Source of the DNA: Bacteroidota bacterium
GTDB lineage: Bacteria > Bacteroidota > Bacteroidia > Chitinophagales > Saprospiraceae
Reading direction: 5' to 3'
NCBI GenBank assembly: GCA_024743405.1
Contig: JANSWP010000013.1
Coordinates: 1-64,000, forward strand
DNA length: 64,000 bases
Below the pieces are notes generated by a model, which was given only the letters and a program-made list of their open reading frames with translations, ran no database searches and was not told the origin of the DNA. This document shows positions 1 to 9,538 of this stretch, one piece after another; the first letter of the stretch is position 1; each line of letters opens with the position of its first letter. The translations under genes and the position numbers were made by a program.

Positions 1-102
1 GCTTTTTCGGTTATCCTTTTGAGGAAAGCTGAAAAAGCTCCAAAAAAACTTTAGACAACTTCATTTAGTACCAAAGAAGAAAAAAAAGTTTCAATTGAAA
101 AT

Positions 103-441
103 TTGGAATCTATATTATTTATGTACCAACAAGTTCCATTTCATGCAATGGTAGTAGGCATTTATAATGTATTAATCATCACCAACTTTCTTTTGGGGAA
201 CTATCAGAAGGTTGATGATTTATATCGGAGGTTTAAAAGAGTTACAAAAGACAAAGTGGTTAACCTGGAAGATGTATTGTTAATAAATGGTTTTTATTAT
301 GCCTCCAAGTGGCTCGAGACAAGAAGGTCTCAATATTTACAAAAATTGAGTCATGTTCGGGCACAAGCTTCGAAAGAGGATTTAATTGGGGTTGTAAAAA
401 CATTGGATGCATTGTCATTAAATAACCAAGTAATAGCCTAA
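103..441 (+). CDS. Hypothetical helical protein, possibly a C-terminal fragment
   Basis: I do not recognise this gene. The frame is open from position 55 after an in-frame TAG at 52-54. The first plausible start is TTG at 103, and the first ATG is at 121. The predicted protein of about 112 residues is rich in Leu, Lys and aromatic residues, with alternating hydrophobic positions typical of paired helices (for example GIYNVLIITNFLLGNYQKVD), so a TPR-like tail is possible. The same frame is also open from position 1 to the TAG, so this may be the end of a longer gene broken by a stop or cut by the window edge. Its TAA stop at 439-441 is also the left 3-bp duplication of the mobile element that follows. 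Confidence 0.4.
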   Translation: MESILFMYQQVPFHAMVVGIYNVLIITNFLLGNYQKVDDLYRRFKRVTKDKVVNLEDVLLINGFYYASKWLETRRSQYLQKLSHVRAQASKEDLIGVVKTLDALSLNNQVIA

Positions 442-638
442 GGGAGGAGTAAATAAATAACCTACTCATTTTACTTGCTCTTTTGCCTTCATTTTTCGTT
501 AAAAATACTTTTTGGCTATGCCTTTGTGCCACCGGCACAAGCAATCCCAGATACCTTTGGGTATGTCTGTGTTTTTTGTCTCAACTGAAGAAAAATTAGC
601 TGTGCAAAATTTGGGTACCTCATTTGTTCCCTGCTCCC
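442..638 (+). mobile_element. Miniature inverted-repeat element, copy A
   Basis: This non-coding element is nearly the same sequence as the reverse complement of 43172-43331. Shared stretches include TTCATTTTTCGTTAAAAATA and AGCTGTGCAAAATTTGGGTA. The ends are imperfect inverted repeats of about 25 bp (GGGAGGAG at the left, CTGCTCCC at the right), and both ends are flanked by TAA (439-441 and 639-641). Relative to copy B it carries about 37 extra bases around 513-558. These contain the perfect hairpin TTGTGCC-ACC-GGCACAA (524-540), and the near-identical ATGCCTTTG (518-526) and ATACCTTTG (551-559) lie 33 bp apart at its sides. No open frame or transposase is visible. I read it as MITE-like. 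Confidence 0.8.
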
Positions 639-1119
639 TAACTTGATTTTTTTACAGGTTTTATTAATCCAATCAGATTTTATATAGATCAAACTGTTTC
701 TATTTTTCAATTGAAAAATTCAGTGGACAATATGACACATTAATTAATGATGTTATTTGTTGATAATTGATTGTCAGCTAATAAGTGGGTTTTTAAATAA
801 TTATTTTAGTTAGTTTTTTCTGTTTTTCATCTTTGTGTTAGTTTGATACCCATCAAAAAAATCTTCTTTTTTTATTACGGGTGTCATTCATAAGATCAGA
901 TTTAAGGTTAATTTTTTTATCCATGCCTTACCTTTATTTTAGGAAGATTAAAGACCTTTTTTTATTAAAGGCTACTTTTTAAGGTTTGGATGCATCCCCT
1001 TTTTTCCTAAACAAATGAAACATTTTTCTATAATTCACTTGAGTTGTCCCCCTTTTACTATGAATTACTTTTAGGCATTTTTTAAACAAGTTCTTATTCA
1101 AATTCATGAATAGGCATTA
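639..1119. other. Intergenic region with an 18-bp palindrome
   Basis: This stretch lies between mobile element copy A and the end of the leftward CotH-like gene. It contains no convincing gene. The one structured feature is a perfect 18-bp palindrome at 702-719 whose core is TTTCAATTGAAA. The rest is AT-rich with many T tracts. No terminator with a clear stem was found for the gene ending at 1120. Confidence 0.5.
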
Positions 1120-2202
1120 TTAGTACCTATCTGAAAGAAATTCTGGTCGATCAATCATCTCTGTTCTTACTTTATCATCACTATCAATAATGTCGAAAAA
1201 GGAATGCACATACTTAAGCATTGATTTTTTTTCGTGTCGATTTAGATAAGGGAACTCTTTAATTAGAGTTGAAATTTCTGCACGTTTATTTTTATACTCG
1301 CTCATTACTTCCATCAGCTCTTCCTCAGGTTTGTCATTTCCTAGAAAAAATCTCTGTCTTACATTCTTCAAAGGAGTCCATGAATTAGGAGTAGCATAGG
1401 GTGCATTGACTAAACCGGAAAAATCGAAATCAAAAGGAACAGGGATTATTTTCCCTTTGGGGGTTTTTAAGAGTTGAATGTTGTGGCAGGTTGTGGGTAT
1501 CCAATCAGTATTACCAATCATATATTGGAAAGCTTGGAAACGTGTATATTCTTTGGAAGAATAATTATTGTTTCCAATTCCAATGGTATCCAGTATTTCT
1601 ACATCTAATCTTTTGGCAAGTTCCTCTTCATCTTCAACTAAAAAAGCCTTTTGAACTTGGTATTTTTTGCCTTTAGATGAATCGATAAGTTTTAAGTCAA
1701 CTATTTGAACATTAAAACTGTAATCTGATATCAGATTAAATAGTTTGTAAACTAAAAACTCTTTGTAAACAAGCTGTTGAAAATCAGTATCATTCTGTTT
1801 ACAGTTTAGTACAAGTTTTAATTCATTGGCTTTTTTAAATCCTGTCTTTTTTAAATCCTTTTTTGAAAGTTTAATCTTTATTGGTGGGATATCGCATAGT
1901 CGGCACCGAAATTTGCCTCTAGTCCTGATTTGGGCCTCGTTCTGCCAAAGTGGGGTCTTGGACTTTTTGTTTTCTAATAAAGTGACTAGGGCATCTTGAT
2001 ATGCTCTTTTATACCTGTGCTTCTTGAAGAAGGTAAAGTCAGCGTTAATTTGAATAAAGGAATTTTCTTTTTCATAAATAAGGTTAAAAAGAGTTTCTTT
2101 TGACTTTTCATTACCAATGGGTACTTGACCCCATAAATGATAAGATTGACCGAACAAGAGGAAGCACAAGAGGAAAAAAAGTAGAATTGGATTTTTTTTC
2201 AT
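1120..2202 (-). CDS. Secreted CotH-like protein (hypothetical)
   Basis: The protein has 360 residues. A signal peptide spans about residues 1-25 (a long Leu/Phe core ending HLWGQ). Around residue 100 there is a Cys-rich segment, CRLCDIPPIKIKL, preceded by RTRGKF. Around residues 228-262 come GNTDWIPTTCHNIQLL and PVPFDFDFSG. This order resembles bacterial proteins distantly related to the spore-coat kinase CotH, in which an Asn and the DFDFSG-type motif lie in a kinase-like active site. Kinase activity here is inference. The gene is monocistronic and leftward, separated from the amidohydrolase gene upstream by a short GC-rich patch. An unrelated secreted protein of unknown function is the alternative. 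Confidence 0.7.
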   Translation of the reverse strand: MKKNPILLFFLLCFLLFGQSYHLWGQVPIGNEKSKETLFNLIYEKENSFIQINADFTFFKKHRYKRAYQDALVTLLENKKSKTPLWQNEAQIRTRGKFRCRLCDIPPIKIKLSKKDLKKTGFKKANELKLVLNCKQNDTDFQQLVYKEFLVYKLFNLISDYSFNVQIVDLKLIDSSKGKKYQVQKAFLVEDEEELAKRLDVEILDTIGIGNNNYSSKEYTRFQAFQYMIGNTDWIPTTCHNIQLLKTPKGKIIPVPFDFDFSGLVNAPYATPNSWTPLKNVRQRFFLGNDKPEEELMEVMSEYKNKRAEISTLIKEFPYLNRHEKKSMLKYVHSFFDIIDSDDKVRTEMIDRPEFLSDRY

Positions 2203-2236
2203 TTCTTTAGAATAATTACATTTTCATATAAGCAAT

Positions 2237-2274
2237 TTACTGCAACATCGCGCCAAATACGGCCGTTGCAGTAA
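2237..2274. repeat. GC-rich inverted repeat (REP-like hairpin)
   Basis: The perfect 10-bp arms TTACTGCAAC (2237-2246) and GTTGCAGTAA (2265-2274) enclose a loop containing GCGCC-AAATAC-GGCC. The hairpin opens a patch of about 110 bp (to about 2345) that is much richer in G+C than its surroundings. Its architecture (CTGCAAY arm, central GCC/GGC pairing) resembles the hairpin at 29711-29752. No T tract follows on either strand, so it does not look like an ordinary terminator. Confidence 0.55.
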
Positions 2275-2378
2275 TGGTGATTCGACTGCCCTCCAAACCT
2301 TCTTAGCGCGACTAGCCGTAGGCGATGGCGAGCAATATGGCACTTAATTTTTACCATTCTATAAAATTTCTCAAGGTT

Positions 2379-4082
2379 TTACTTTTGCTCATATTTTACT
2401 ACTCCTCCAACCATAGACATGATAATTTCGGTATCCATAATTTCGTCATCTGGGCATTTTGACAAATCTTTTGAAAGCACCACTATATCGGCTAATTTTC
2501 CAATCTCCAGGGATCCTTTATTCTCCTCTTCAAAAGCGGCAAAAGCATTTCCCAAAGTATAGGAATAAATAGCCTCATCGCGTGTCATCTTTTGTTCAGG
2601 ATAGAATTCCATGCCCGAATCAACTCTTTTCCGAGTCACAGAAGCATAGAAACTTTCAATTGGGTCTACATCTTCAACAGGAGCATCTGTGCCATTAGTC
2701 ACTAAAACGCCTGCATCTATTAATGATCGCCAAGGATAAGCGCCATATTTTGCCCGTTCTTCTCCCAATCTTTTAACTACATATGGGGCATCAGACGTAC
2801 AATGAATGCCTTGCATAGAAGCAATCACACTCAGTTCTTTAAATCGAGGTATATCAGCGGTATCTAAATGTTGGGCGTGTTCAATTCGCCATCTTAAATT
2901 CTTTTTTTCAGGTACAGTTTTGAATGCTTCCTCATAGATATCCAACGTCATTCGGTTACCACGATCACCAATTGCATGCACGCAATATTGTAGGTCATTC
3001 TCCAAACATAATCCAGCAATATTTTTTAACTCTTCGATTGGGCTAACATTTTGACCTTCAAATTCTGCTTTATCTGAATAAGGTTTTAACATCCATGCGC
3101 CAAAGGAGCCTAATGCCCCATCAATTGCTGCTTTTATAGCTCGGCAAGTAAAGAAATTATTGCCAGCATCAATAATTGGAAGCCCATCCATTTTATCCTT
3201 CATTTCGTTGTAGGGTCTTCGAATCATTGCCCATAATCTAATGTCTAATTCCCCATCCTCTGCCATTTTCGTGTATCGTTCAACCTCTTCAAATGAAGAA
3301 CCTGCATCTTGAAAAGAAGTTACCCCTTTCGACAGGCATTCTTGCTCAGCAAGAGAAATGCCCTCATACCATCGGGCCGTTTTTTCTTCTTCAGAAAGTG
3401 TGGCTAAGTATTCATTGTAGGCACTATAGATAGTACCCATAGCTCTTTCTTCAAACATCCCAATCGCCTCTCCAGAAGCATCTCGAACAATTTCTCCTCC
3501 CGTTGGATTTGGGGTTTCCAAAGAAATACCTGCAGCAGCCATCGCTGCTTTATTTGCAAAAACGCCATGACCACTGGCATGGCGCAAAATGACTGGATTA
3601 TTAGGTGTAACCTCACTTAGTAGATCATGATATGGATAACCCATTACATTTTTTTCAGGTGTTTTATCCCATTTTTCCTGGTGCCAACCACGACCAGTAA
3701 TCCATTCTCCTGGGTTTGCGGTTTTGGCTTTTTCTGCTACCATTTCAACGATTTCTTCCCAATTTTTTGACCGTAGAAAATTCAAATTCAATAACATATC
3801 ACCTAAGCCTGAGAAATGGGCATGTCCTTCAATAAATCCTGGCATGGCAAATTGACCATTTAAATCAATCACAGTTGTCTGTTCCCCTTTATATTTTTCT
3901 ATTTCGAGATTATCTCCTAGGGCAAGTATTCGATTATTTTTTATGGCAATGGCTTGAACTGTTTTTTGAGCTTCATTAACGGTATAGATATTACCATTGG
4001 TAAGAATTTGATCAGCTGTTTCTTTTGGCTGACACGAAAAGAAAACCGATAATAAGAGGACTAATAATAGTTGGTATTTCAT
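2379..4082 (-). CDS. YtcJ-type amidohydrolase, predicted lipoprotein
   Basis: This is a metal-dependent amidohydrolase of the Amidohydro_3/YtcJ family, 567 residues. I chose the ATG at 4082 because it begins a lipoprotein signal (MKYQLLLVLLLSVFFSC); an upstream ATG at 4109 would add nine unneeded residues. Visible family landmarks are GFIEGHAHFSG (first metal-binding His pair), DGALGSFGAWM, HAIGDRGN, RIEHAQHL and TNGTDAPVEDVDP (the late metal-binding Asp). The natural substrate of this family is often unknown, and nothing here identifies it. The lipobox predicts membrane anchoring. The gene starts 71 bp beyond the end of lnt on the same strand, so co-transcription with lnt is possible. Confidence 0.9.
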   Translation of the reverse strand: MKYQLLLVLLLSVFFSCQPKETADQILTNGNIYTVNEAQKTVQAIAIKNNRILALGDNLEIEKYKGEQTTVIDLNGQFAMPGFIEGHAHFSGLGDMLLNLNFLRSKNWEEIVEMVAEKAKTANPGEWITGRGWHQEKWDKTPEKNVMGYPYHDLLSEVTPNNPVILRHASGHGVFANKAAMAAAGISLETPNPTGGEIVRDASGEAIGMFEERAMGTIYSAYNEYLATLSEEEKTARWYEGISLAEQECLSKGVTSFQDAGSSFEEVERYTKMAEDGELDIRLWAMIRRPYNEMKDKMDGLPIIDAGNNFFTCRAIKAAIDGALGSFGAWMLKPYSDKAEFEGQNVSPIEELKNIAGLCLENDLQYCVHAIGDRGNRMTLDIYEEAFKTVPEKKNLRWRIEHAQHLDTADIPRFKELSVIASMQGIHCTSDAPYVVKRLGEERAKYGAYPWRSLIDAGVLVTNGTDAPVEDVDPIESFYASVTRKRVDSGMEFYPEQKMTRDEAIYSYTLGNAFAAFEEENKGSLEIGKLADIVVLSKDLSKCPDDEIMDTEIIMSMVGGVVKYEQK

Positions 4083-4153
4083 ATCACTTCGTTGATTTAA
4101 CTTCTCCAAAAATCTATTATAATTGGAAAAGCGATTTTATGATTTGGATAAAT

Positions 4154-5938
4154 TTATTTTTTTGGTAAATATTTTTTTGCTATCAAATTTAGTAATAGAA
4201 GCACACTTACAAAAAGCCCAATTCGTCCAATCAGATCTCCATATCGCACATAAAAAGTCATTTCATTATTGAATTTTATGGTTCCCCTTACACTGCCTTC
4301 GATACCATATTCAGTCGGTTGAGAAATATCTCCTCTTTGATTGATAAAACAAGAGGTTCCCATATTTGCTGATCTTGCGACACTTCTACGCGTTTCAATT
4401 GCTCTAAGAGATGCATACTTTAAGTGTTGTTTATGTCCAGCGGAATTGTCCCACCATCCATCATTTGTAATAATAAAAATGGCTTCTGCACCATCTCGGA
4501 TAAACCCTGTGTGATAATCGCCATAAACACTTTCGTAACAAATAACAGGTGCGACTTTCCCACTTGAACTTTCGAAAGCCATTCTTTCTGGTTGGCTTCC
4601 ATGCCCAGCTACAGAACCTCCCAAGTGATCTAAAAGTGGTGTCACGAAGGAAAATATTTTTCTATAGGGTGTCATTTCAGCACCTGGAACGAGCTTAGAT
4701 TTTATATAAAGAGGTAGATTATTTTGGGATTTTTCTAATTGAATGGCTGCATTTCTTTCTTCATAAAAGATGGTTTGACCATTTCTTGTTTGTTCTCTGA
4801 CTGCTGGGGAATGGGACTCATTTTCTTTAAAAATATGGTACGCAATTATCCCCGTAACAATTTTCAAATTAGGATAGTCATTGAATAAAGTTCTAAGAGC
4901 TCGTATGTCTGATTCATTATTTATTAACCGATCATCGTAATGCCAAAAGCTGGTTTCGGGAAAAACTAAATACTCGGTTTTTTCAGTCAATTTTTCTTTT
5001 GAGAGTCGTAAGAAACGACGTTGGCGTTCCTGTTTTGGTGCACGAAATTTTTCATAATGAGCCTCGTAATTTGGTTGAACTACTACGACTTCTACATCTC
5101 GCCCGTTGTCTTCATGATTGAAATACATAGCCCAACTTATAAAAATAGGGACGATTGCAAAAAGCTTTACCTTAATCCAATCTACTCGATATTTATTGAT
5201 GTAGTCCATTGGCTTTACGGACCAATTTGCTTTTTCAAATAGTTTAAATATCAATATGTTGGTAGCCAAAATCCAAAACGTTCCACCAGGCACTCCCGTA
5301 AATTCATACCATTGAATCCAACTTGGAAATTCTGCAAAAGCGTTGCCGAGATTGAGCCATGTCCATGATATTTCCCATCGTAAATGAATGTATTCAAATG
5401 CTAACCAATAAAATATCAAAGAAGCATAGCCGAATTTTGGTAATTGCCTTTTTGTCCAAACAAATAGCATAAAAGGGATAGCCATAAAAAAGGCATTCAA
5501 CCAAATGGCAATGAAGGAAGCAAAAAATGCGGTATTGGCTACCCACCAGGTGGTTAAAATATTCCAGGTTACGAAGCTGTGGTAAGCGAATTTGAAAATC
5601 CCCTTTTTCACATTATCATTAACTCCGGCAGCAATTTCTTTCTCTATTTTTAATAATGGGACAAAAGCTGCAAAAATGAAAAATGTCATTGGAATTGGAG
5701 GGAATGAAACAGATAGTAAAACACCGCTAAGTGTTGCTAAACCTAAATGTCGCCAACCATTTTTCGTATATTTTTTTTGGAAAAGGATAAGATAAAAAGC
5801 CCAAAGAGAAACTAAAAAGAAAAATGGCCAATGAGCCCATAATTCTTCATTTGCTGCCATATCGTATAAAAGGTAGCCGATTCCTAATATCGTAATGCCA
5901 AGAATCGAAAGAATAGTAGCTTGTACAGATTTATTCAC
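4154..5938 (-). CDS. lnt: Apolipoprotein N-acyltransferase
   Basis: Lnt transfers the third acyl chain to the N-terminal cysteine of lipoproteins at the inner membrane. The protein has 594 residues, slightly longer than typical. Several membrane segments occupy about residues 1-275, followed by a nitrilase-like domain. The catalytic Glu-Lys-Cys set is visible: E328 in VFPETSFW, a Lys in KSKLVPGAE, and C467 in VICYESVYGD. The NDGWWDNSAG and SLRAIETRRSVARSANMGTS segments are Lnt signatures. A last membrane helix lies near the C-terminus. Multiple lipoproteins encoded in this window are likely substrates. It is divergent from hutU. Confidence 0.95.
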   Translation of the reverse strand: MNKSVQATILSILGITILGIGYLLYDMAANEELWAHWPFFFLVSLWAFYLILFQKKYTKNGWRHLGLATLSGVLLSVSFPPIPMTFFIFAAFVPLLKIEKEIAAGVNDNVKKGIFKFAYHSFVTWNILTTWWVANTAFFASFIAIWLNAFFMAIPFMLFVWTKRQLPKFGYASLIFYWLAFEYIHLRWEISWTWLNLGNAFAEFPSWIQWYEFTGVPGGTFWILATNILIFKLFEKANWSVKPMDYINKYRVDWIKVKLFAIVPIFISWAMYFNHEDNGRDVEVVVVQPNYEAHYEKFRAPKQERQRRFLRLSKEKLTEKTEYLVFPETSFWHYDDRLINNESDIRALRTLFNDYPNLKIVTGIIAYHIFKENESHSPAVREQTRNGQTIFYEERNAAIQLEKSQNNLPLYIKSKLVPGAEMTPYRKIFSFVTPLLDHLGGSVAGHGSQPERMAFESSSGKVAPVICYESVYGDYHTGFIRDGAEAIFIITNDGWWDNSAGHKQHLKYASLRAIETRRSVARSANMGTSCFINQRGDISQPTEYGIEGSVRGTIKFNNEMTFYVRYGDLIGRIGLFVSVLLLLNLIAKKYLPKK

Positions 5939-5946
5939 AAAGAAGA

Positions 5947-6056
5947 TTTTATTTTAGGATTTTAATAAAATAAGTGCTTAGCCCAGCTACAGACTTATTT
6001 TTTAAAGTTTATCAAAGAGAAAAGAGCTAGTCAAGATGTTCTTTTTATAGCTCTTT
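5947..6056. promoter_or_regulatory. Two inverted repeats in the lnt/hutU divergent region
   Basis: Between the divergent starts of lnt and hutU lie two perfect inverted repeats: ATTTTATT/AATAAAAT (5947-5954 and 5965-5972) and AAAGAGCTA/TAGCTCTTT (6021-6029 and 6048-6056, 18-base loop). They could be operators or a 5' leader hairpin for hutU. No recognisable promoter or riboswitch consensus was found around them. Confidence 0.35.
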
Positions 6057-6190
6057 AGTTCCTCAAGTGGAAAAATAGGATTTTTTTAAGAAGAGAGACG
6101 ATTTTTAAAAATCTTTCAAATGAGATTTGCAATTTGTTAACTCAAAAAAAGTGTTTTTGTAATTTCGCCCAAAATCAAATACAACCAAAG

Positions 6191-8230
6191 ATGAGCAAAT
6201 TGACAAACTTTCAAAAAGAAATACTCGAGGGGATTCCAGAAAATTTACCATCTCCCAAACCATATGATAAAGATGTTTCTCATGCCCCTAAAAGAGTGAT
6301 CGATCACCTCCTCTCACAAAAGGAAAAACAACTTGCCCTAAAAAATGCTTTGCGCTATTTTGACGCACAACATCATACAGTTTTAGCACCCGAATTTGCA
6401 GCAGAATTGGCAAAATATGGGCGTATTTATATGTATCGTTTTCGTCCAGATTATAAAATGTATGCTCGCCCAATTGACGAATATCCTCATCAATCTAAAC
6501 AGGCAGCGGCGATTATGTTAATGATTCAAAATAATTTGGATAATGTTGTTGCAAAACATCCGCATGAATTAATCACTTATGGCGGAAATGGGGCAGTTTT
6601 TCAAAATTGGGCGCAATATCTTTTAACGATGAAATACCTTGCTCAAATGACTGATGAGCAAACTTTGGTGATGTATTCTGGTCATCCATTGGGCGTTTTT
6701 CCAAGTCATAAAGATGCTCCAAGAGTGGTCGTGACGAATGGAATGATGATTCCAAACTATAGTTCTAAAGATGATTGGAATAAATACAATGCGCTCGGCG
6801 TGACTCAATATGGACAAATGACGGCGGGTTCGTTTATGTACATCGGACCTCAAGGAATTGTGCATGGGACAACGATTACCTTATTGAATGCTGGTCGTAA
6901 GATGAATTTAGGAAGTCTTGATTTACGGGGGAAAGTGTATGTGACTTCTGGTTTAGGTGGTATGAGTGGGGCACAGGCATTGGCAGGTTTGATTACAAGG
7001 GCAGTTTCGGTATTAGCGGAGGTGGATTTGAATGCGATTGAGCAAAGAATTACAGACGGATATATTTTGCGTGAAAATGTTTTTTCGGACTTAGACAAAT
7101 TGATTGCTCGATTGGAAGAAGGGCGTAACAATGAAGAAGGTGTTGCCTTGATTTATGCCGGAAATATTGTTGATTTATGGGAACGATTGGTTAAGAAAAA
7201 TGTGAAAATTGAATTAGGTTCTGACCAAACAAGCCTTCATAATATTGACGATTTAGGATATTGTCCATGTGGTTATACTTTTGAAGAGGCGCAAGAATTA
7301 TTATCAAAAAACAAGGTGAAATTCATGGCAGAAATCCGTTCAACACTGAAAAGACATGTTGAAGCCATTAATACAATGTCAGAACGGGGCATGTATTTTT
7401 GGGATTACGGAAATGCATTTTTATTGGAAGCGGGTAATGCAGGTGCTGACATTTGGAAAAATAAGGAAGAGGCAACTTACAAATACCCTAGTTATGTAGA
7501 GGATATCATGGGGCCTATGTGTTTTGATTATGGATTTGGACCATTTCGATGGGTATGTGCTTCTGGTAAAAAGGAGGATCTGGATAAAACGGACGAAATC
7601 GCGGCAAAGGTTTTGGAAAAGATTTATGAAACAGCCCCTGAAGAAATCAAAGGTCAGCTTAATGACAACATCATTTGGATAAAAAGTGCGGACCAAAATA
7701 TTCCAATCGTTGGTTCAAAATCACGAATTTTATACGCCGATGCCGAAGGTCGAGTCAAAATCGCGAAAGCATTTAATGATGCCATCAAAAGTGGTGAATT
7801 ATCTGCACCCGTTGTCTTAGGGCGTGATCACCATGATGTTTCGGGTACAGATTCGCCTTATCGAGAGACTTCGAATATTTATGACGGGTCAAGATTTACG
7901 GCAGATATGGCTGTTCAAAATGTAATTGGTGATAGTTTTCGTGGGGCAACTTGGGTGAGTTTGCATAACGGAGGTGGAGTTGGTTGGGGAGAAGTGATTA
8001 ATGGTGGATTTGGGATGATGCTAGATGGCTCAGATGACTCAGAAAGAAGGTTGAAGTCAATGTTATTTTGGGATGTAAATAACGGCATCGCAAGAAGAAG
8101 TTGGGCCAGAAATGAGGAGGCGATTTTTGCGGCAAAACGAGAAATGGAACGAACGGAAGGGTTAGTGATTACTTTGCCAAATTTTGCTGAGGATGATTTG
8201 ATTGAAAAGGCGTTTGAAAATGAGGAATAA
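6191..8230 (+). CDS. hutU: Urocanate hydratase
   Basis: Urocanase converts urocanate to imidazolonepropionate, the second step of histidine degradation, using tightly bound NAD. The chosen ATG at 6191 gives MSKLTNFQKEILEGIPENLP and 679 residues, the long form seen in Bacteroidota. An upstream in-frame ATG at 6134 adds 19 residues of low quality. Visible motifs are GGNGAVFQNWAQ, YSGHPLGVFPS, the NAD-binding GLGGMSGAQ, the Cys-rich YCPCGYTFEEAQ and CFDYGFGPFRWVC. No hutH, hutI or hutG lies nearby, so the rest of the pathway must be elsewhere. A hairpin terminator follows. Confidence 0.95.
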   Translation: MSKLTNFQKEILEGIPENLPSPKPYDKDVSHAPKRVIDHLLSQKEKQLALKNALRYFDAQHHTVLAPEFAAELAKYGRIYMYRFRPDYKMYARPIDEYPHQSKQAAAIMLMIQNNLDNVVAKHPHELITYGGNGAVFQNWAQYLLTMKYLAQMTDEQTLVMYSGHPLGVFPSHKDAPRVVVTNGMMIPNYSSKDDWNKYNALGVTQYGQMTAGSFMYIGPQGIVHGTTITLLNAGRKMNLGSLDLRGKVYVTSGLGGMSGAQALAGLITRAVSVLAEVDLNAIEQRITDGYILRENVFSDLDKLIARLEEGRNNEEGVALIYAGNIVDLWERLVKKNVKIELGSDQTSLHNIDDLGYCPCGYTFEEAQELLSKNKVKFMAEIRSTLKRHVEAINTMSERGMYFWDYGNAFLLEAGNAGADIWKNKEEATYKYPSYVEDIMGPMCFDYGFGPFRWVCASGKKEDLDKTDEIAAKVLEKIYETAPEEIKGQLNDNIIWIKSADQNIPIVGSKSRILYADAEGRVKIAKAFNDAIKSGELSAPVVLGRDHHDVSGTDSPYRETSNIYDGSRFTADMAVQNVIGDSFRGATWVSLHNGGGVGWGEVINGGFGMMLDGSDDSERRLKSMLFWDVNNGIARRSWARNEEAIFAAKREMERTEGLVITLPNFAEDDLIEKAFENEE

Positions 8231-8242
8231 ATTAAAAAAATA

Positions 8243-8281
8243 GAGGCTGATTCACATTCTATCATAATGCGAATCAGCTTC
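8243..8281 (-). terminator. Hairpin terminator between hutU and the PDZ gene
   Basis: GAGGCTGATTC (8243-8253) pairs with GAATCAGCTTC (8271-8281). Read on the minus strand the stem is followed by a long T tract (8234-8240 on the plus strand is all A), so it ends the leftward PDZ gene. It may also work for the converging hutU transcript. Confidence 0.75.
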
Positions 8282-8289
8282 AAAATTTA

Positions 8290-9408
8290 TTAATTTCGTG
8301 AAACGATTACCTTTTTACTTACAGATAAATTCTTTTGTTTAATCATTACATAATAAGTTCCTGCTGGTTGATTACCTAAATCAATGCTTCCAGAATAATT
8401 TCCAGAAAAATTACCTAAATCATTTCTGAAAACTAATACCCCTCGATTATCAAAAATCCGGATGGCGGTTGCACCTTCCTCTGGCAAATCGAATTTTAAA
8501 TTGAATAAACCTTGTGTCGGATTTGGAAAAATATTCAATTGTTCAATGCTTAAATTTTGGACAGTTGGCATTTTGATTCCTAGTTCTTCTTCCATTTTTT
8601 GGGCATCCTCCTTTGGCATATCTTCCATGTCAATGTCCATATCAGAAATTACTTTTTCTACCTCTGGCGTTTCATTAAGGGCTAGTGCAATGGGTGTATT
8701 ATCCGTTTTATTTTTGTTATGTTGGGGATTATTTTTTGTCGTGGCAAGTGATTTTATTGGTAGTGTCGCTGTATTTTCTTGACTATCTCGATAATAGGCT
8801 ACCTTGATTAATTCACCAACCTCTCGGTTATCAATTGCTGCACTGATATCGTGCCAATCAATCATAGGAATATCATCAATTTTTGTAATAATATCATCAT
8901 CTTGAAGCCCTAAGTCTTCGGCAGTTGAATTCTTGACAATATCGACACTTACTCCATTCACTCCAGATGGATTTTTAGAATGATTGGCTTCAATACCTAA
9001 AAACGGATCTTCATTACTGTCTTTGGATCTGTGTTGAGCATCTTGAGAGTTGCCAAATGTGACCCGATTTTTTAATTCTTTACCATTTCGAGTATAATAA
9101 ATGGTTGCCTGATCACCAACCTTGTATTGCTTCATAATATTACTGAAATGAAAATCATCTTTTAGTTCATATTCATCTACTTTAGTAATGTAATCAAATC
9201 GTTGGAAGCCTTCTTTTTCTGCTGTTGTATTCCCAATTATGTTTGTTATATAAGCTCCATAAGGTTGATCTAAACCTAATTTTTTTGCTTTATTTTTTGA
9301 AATAGGATTTGATTGAATCCCAAACATAGCAGTGCCTTGGTGACTTTGAGCAACCGTTAATTGGGAAACGAAGACAATCAAACTGAGGACTAGTATTAAA
9401 TTTTTCAT
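8290..9408 (-). CDS. Secreted double-PDZ protein with T9SS type A sorting domain
   Basis: The protein has 372 residues. A signal peptide covers about residues 1-20 (ending TVAQ). PDZ-like domain 1 spans about 25-120 (GAYITNIIGNTTAEKEG, DYITKVDEYEL), and PDZ-like domain 2 about 135-215 (VSVDIVKNSTAEDLGL, DIITKIDDIPM). An acidic linker follows at about 250-285. The last 80 residues are a T9SS type A sorting domain (IFPNPTQGLFNLKF, GTYYVMIKQ, final KKVIVSRN). No protease domain is present, so it is probably a surface or secreted peptide-binding protein rather than a DegP-type enzyme. It lies downstream of the fasciclin gene, separated from it by a strong terminator. Confidence 0.85.
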   Translation of the reverse strand: MKNLILVLSLIVFVSQLTVAQSHQGTAMFGIQSNPISKNKAKKLGLDQPYGAYITNIIGNTTAEKEGFQRFDYITKVDEYELKDDFHFSNIMKQYKVGDQATIYYTRNGKELKNRVTFGNSQDAQHRSKDSNEDPFLGIEANHSKNPSGVNGVSVDIVKNSTAEDLGLQDDDIITKIDDIPMIDWHDISAAIDNREVGELIKVAYYRDSQENTATLPIKSLATTKNNPQHNKNKTDNTPIALALNETPEVEKVISDMDIDMEDMPKEDAQKMEEELGIKMPTVQNLSIEQLNIFPNPTQGLFNLKFDLPEEGATAIRIFDNRGVLVFRNDLGNFSGNYSGSIDLGNQPAGTYYVMIKQKNLSVSKKVIVSRN

Positions 9409-9420
9409 TAGTGGTTTTTT

Positions 9421-9462
9421 AAAAGAAAAAAAGGCCTCGAAACCTGTGAAAGGGCTTCGAGG
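9421..9462 (-). terminator. Rho-independent terminator of the fasciclin gene
   Basis: On the minus strand the arms CCTCGAA and TTCGAGG (9456-9462 and 9435-9441) form a stem, followed by GGCC and then TTTTTTTCTTTT. It lies directly after the fasciclin gene and before the PDZ gene, separating the two transcripts. Confidence 0.8.
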
Positions 9463-9538
9463 AACCAGTTTTTCACATATTATTAATCAAAAACAAAAAG
9501 TGTAGAATGAATGGTGGTTAGGACTATAAGAGGTTGAA

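Noticed and set aside
260-710. Leftward frames of 94 and 64 codons across the first ORF and mobile element copy A
   Set aside because: They cross the element boundary, have no family resemblance, and overlap a better plus-strand frame.
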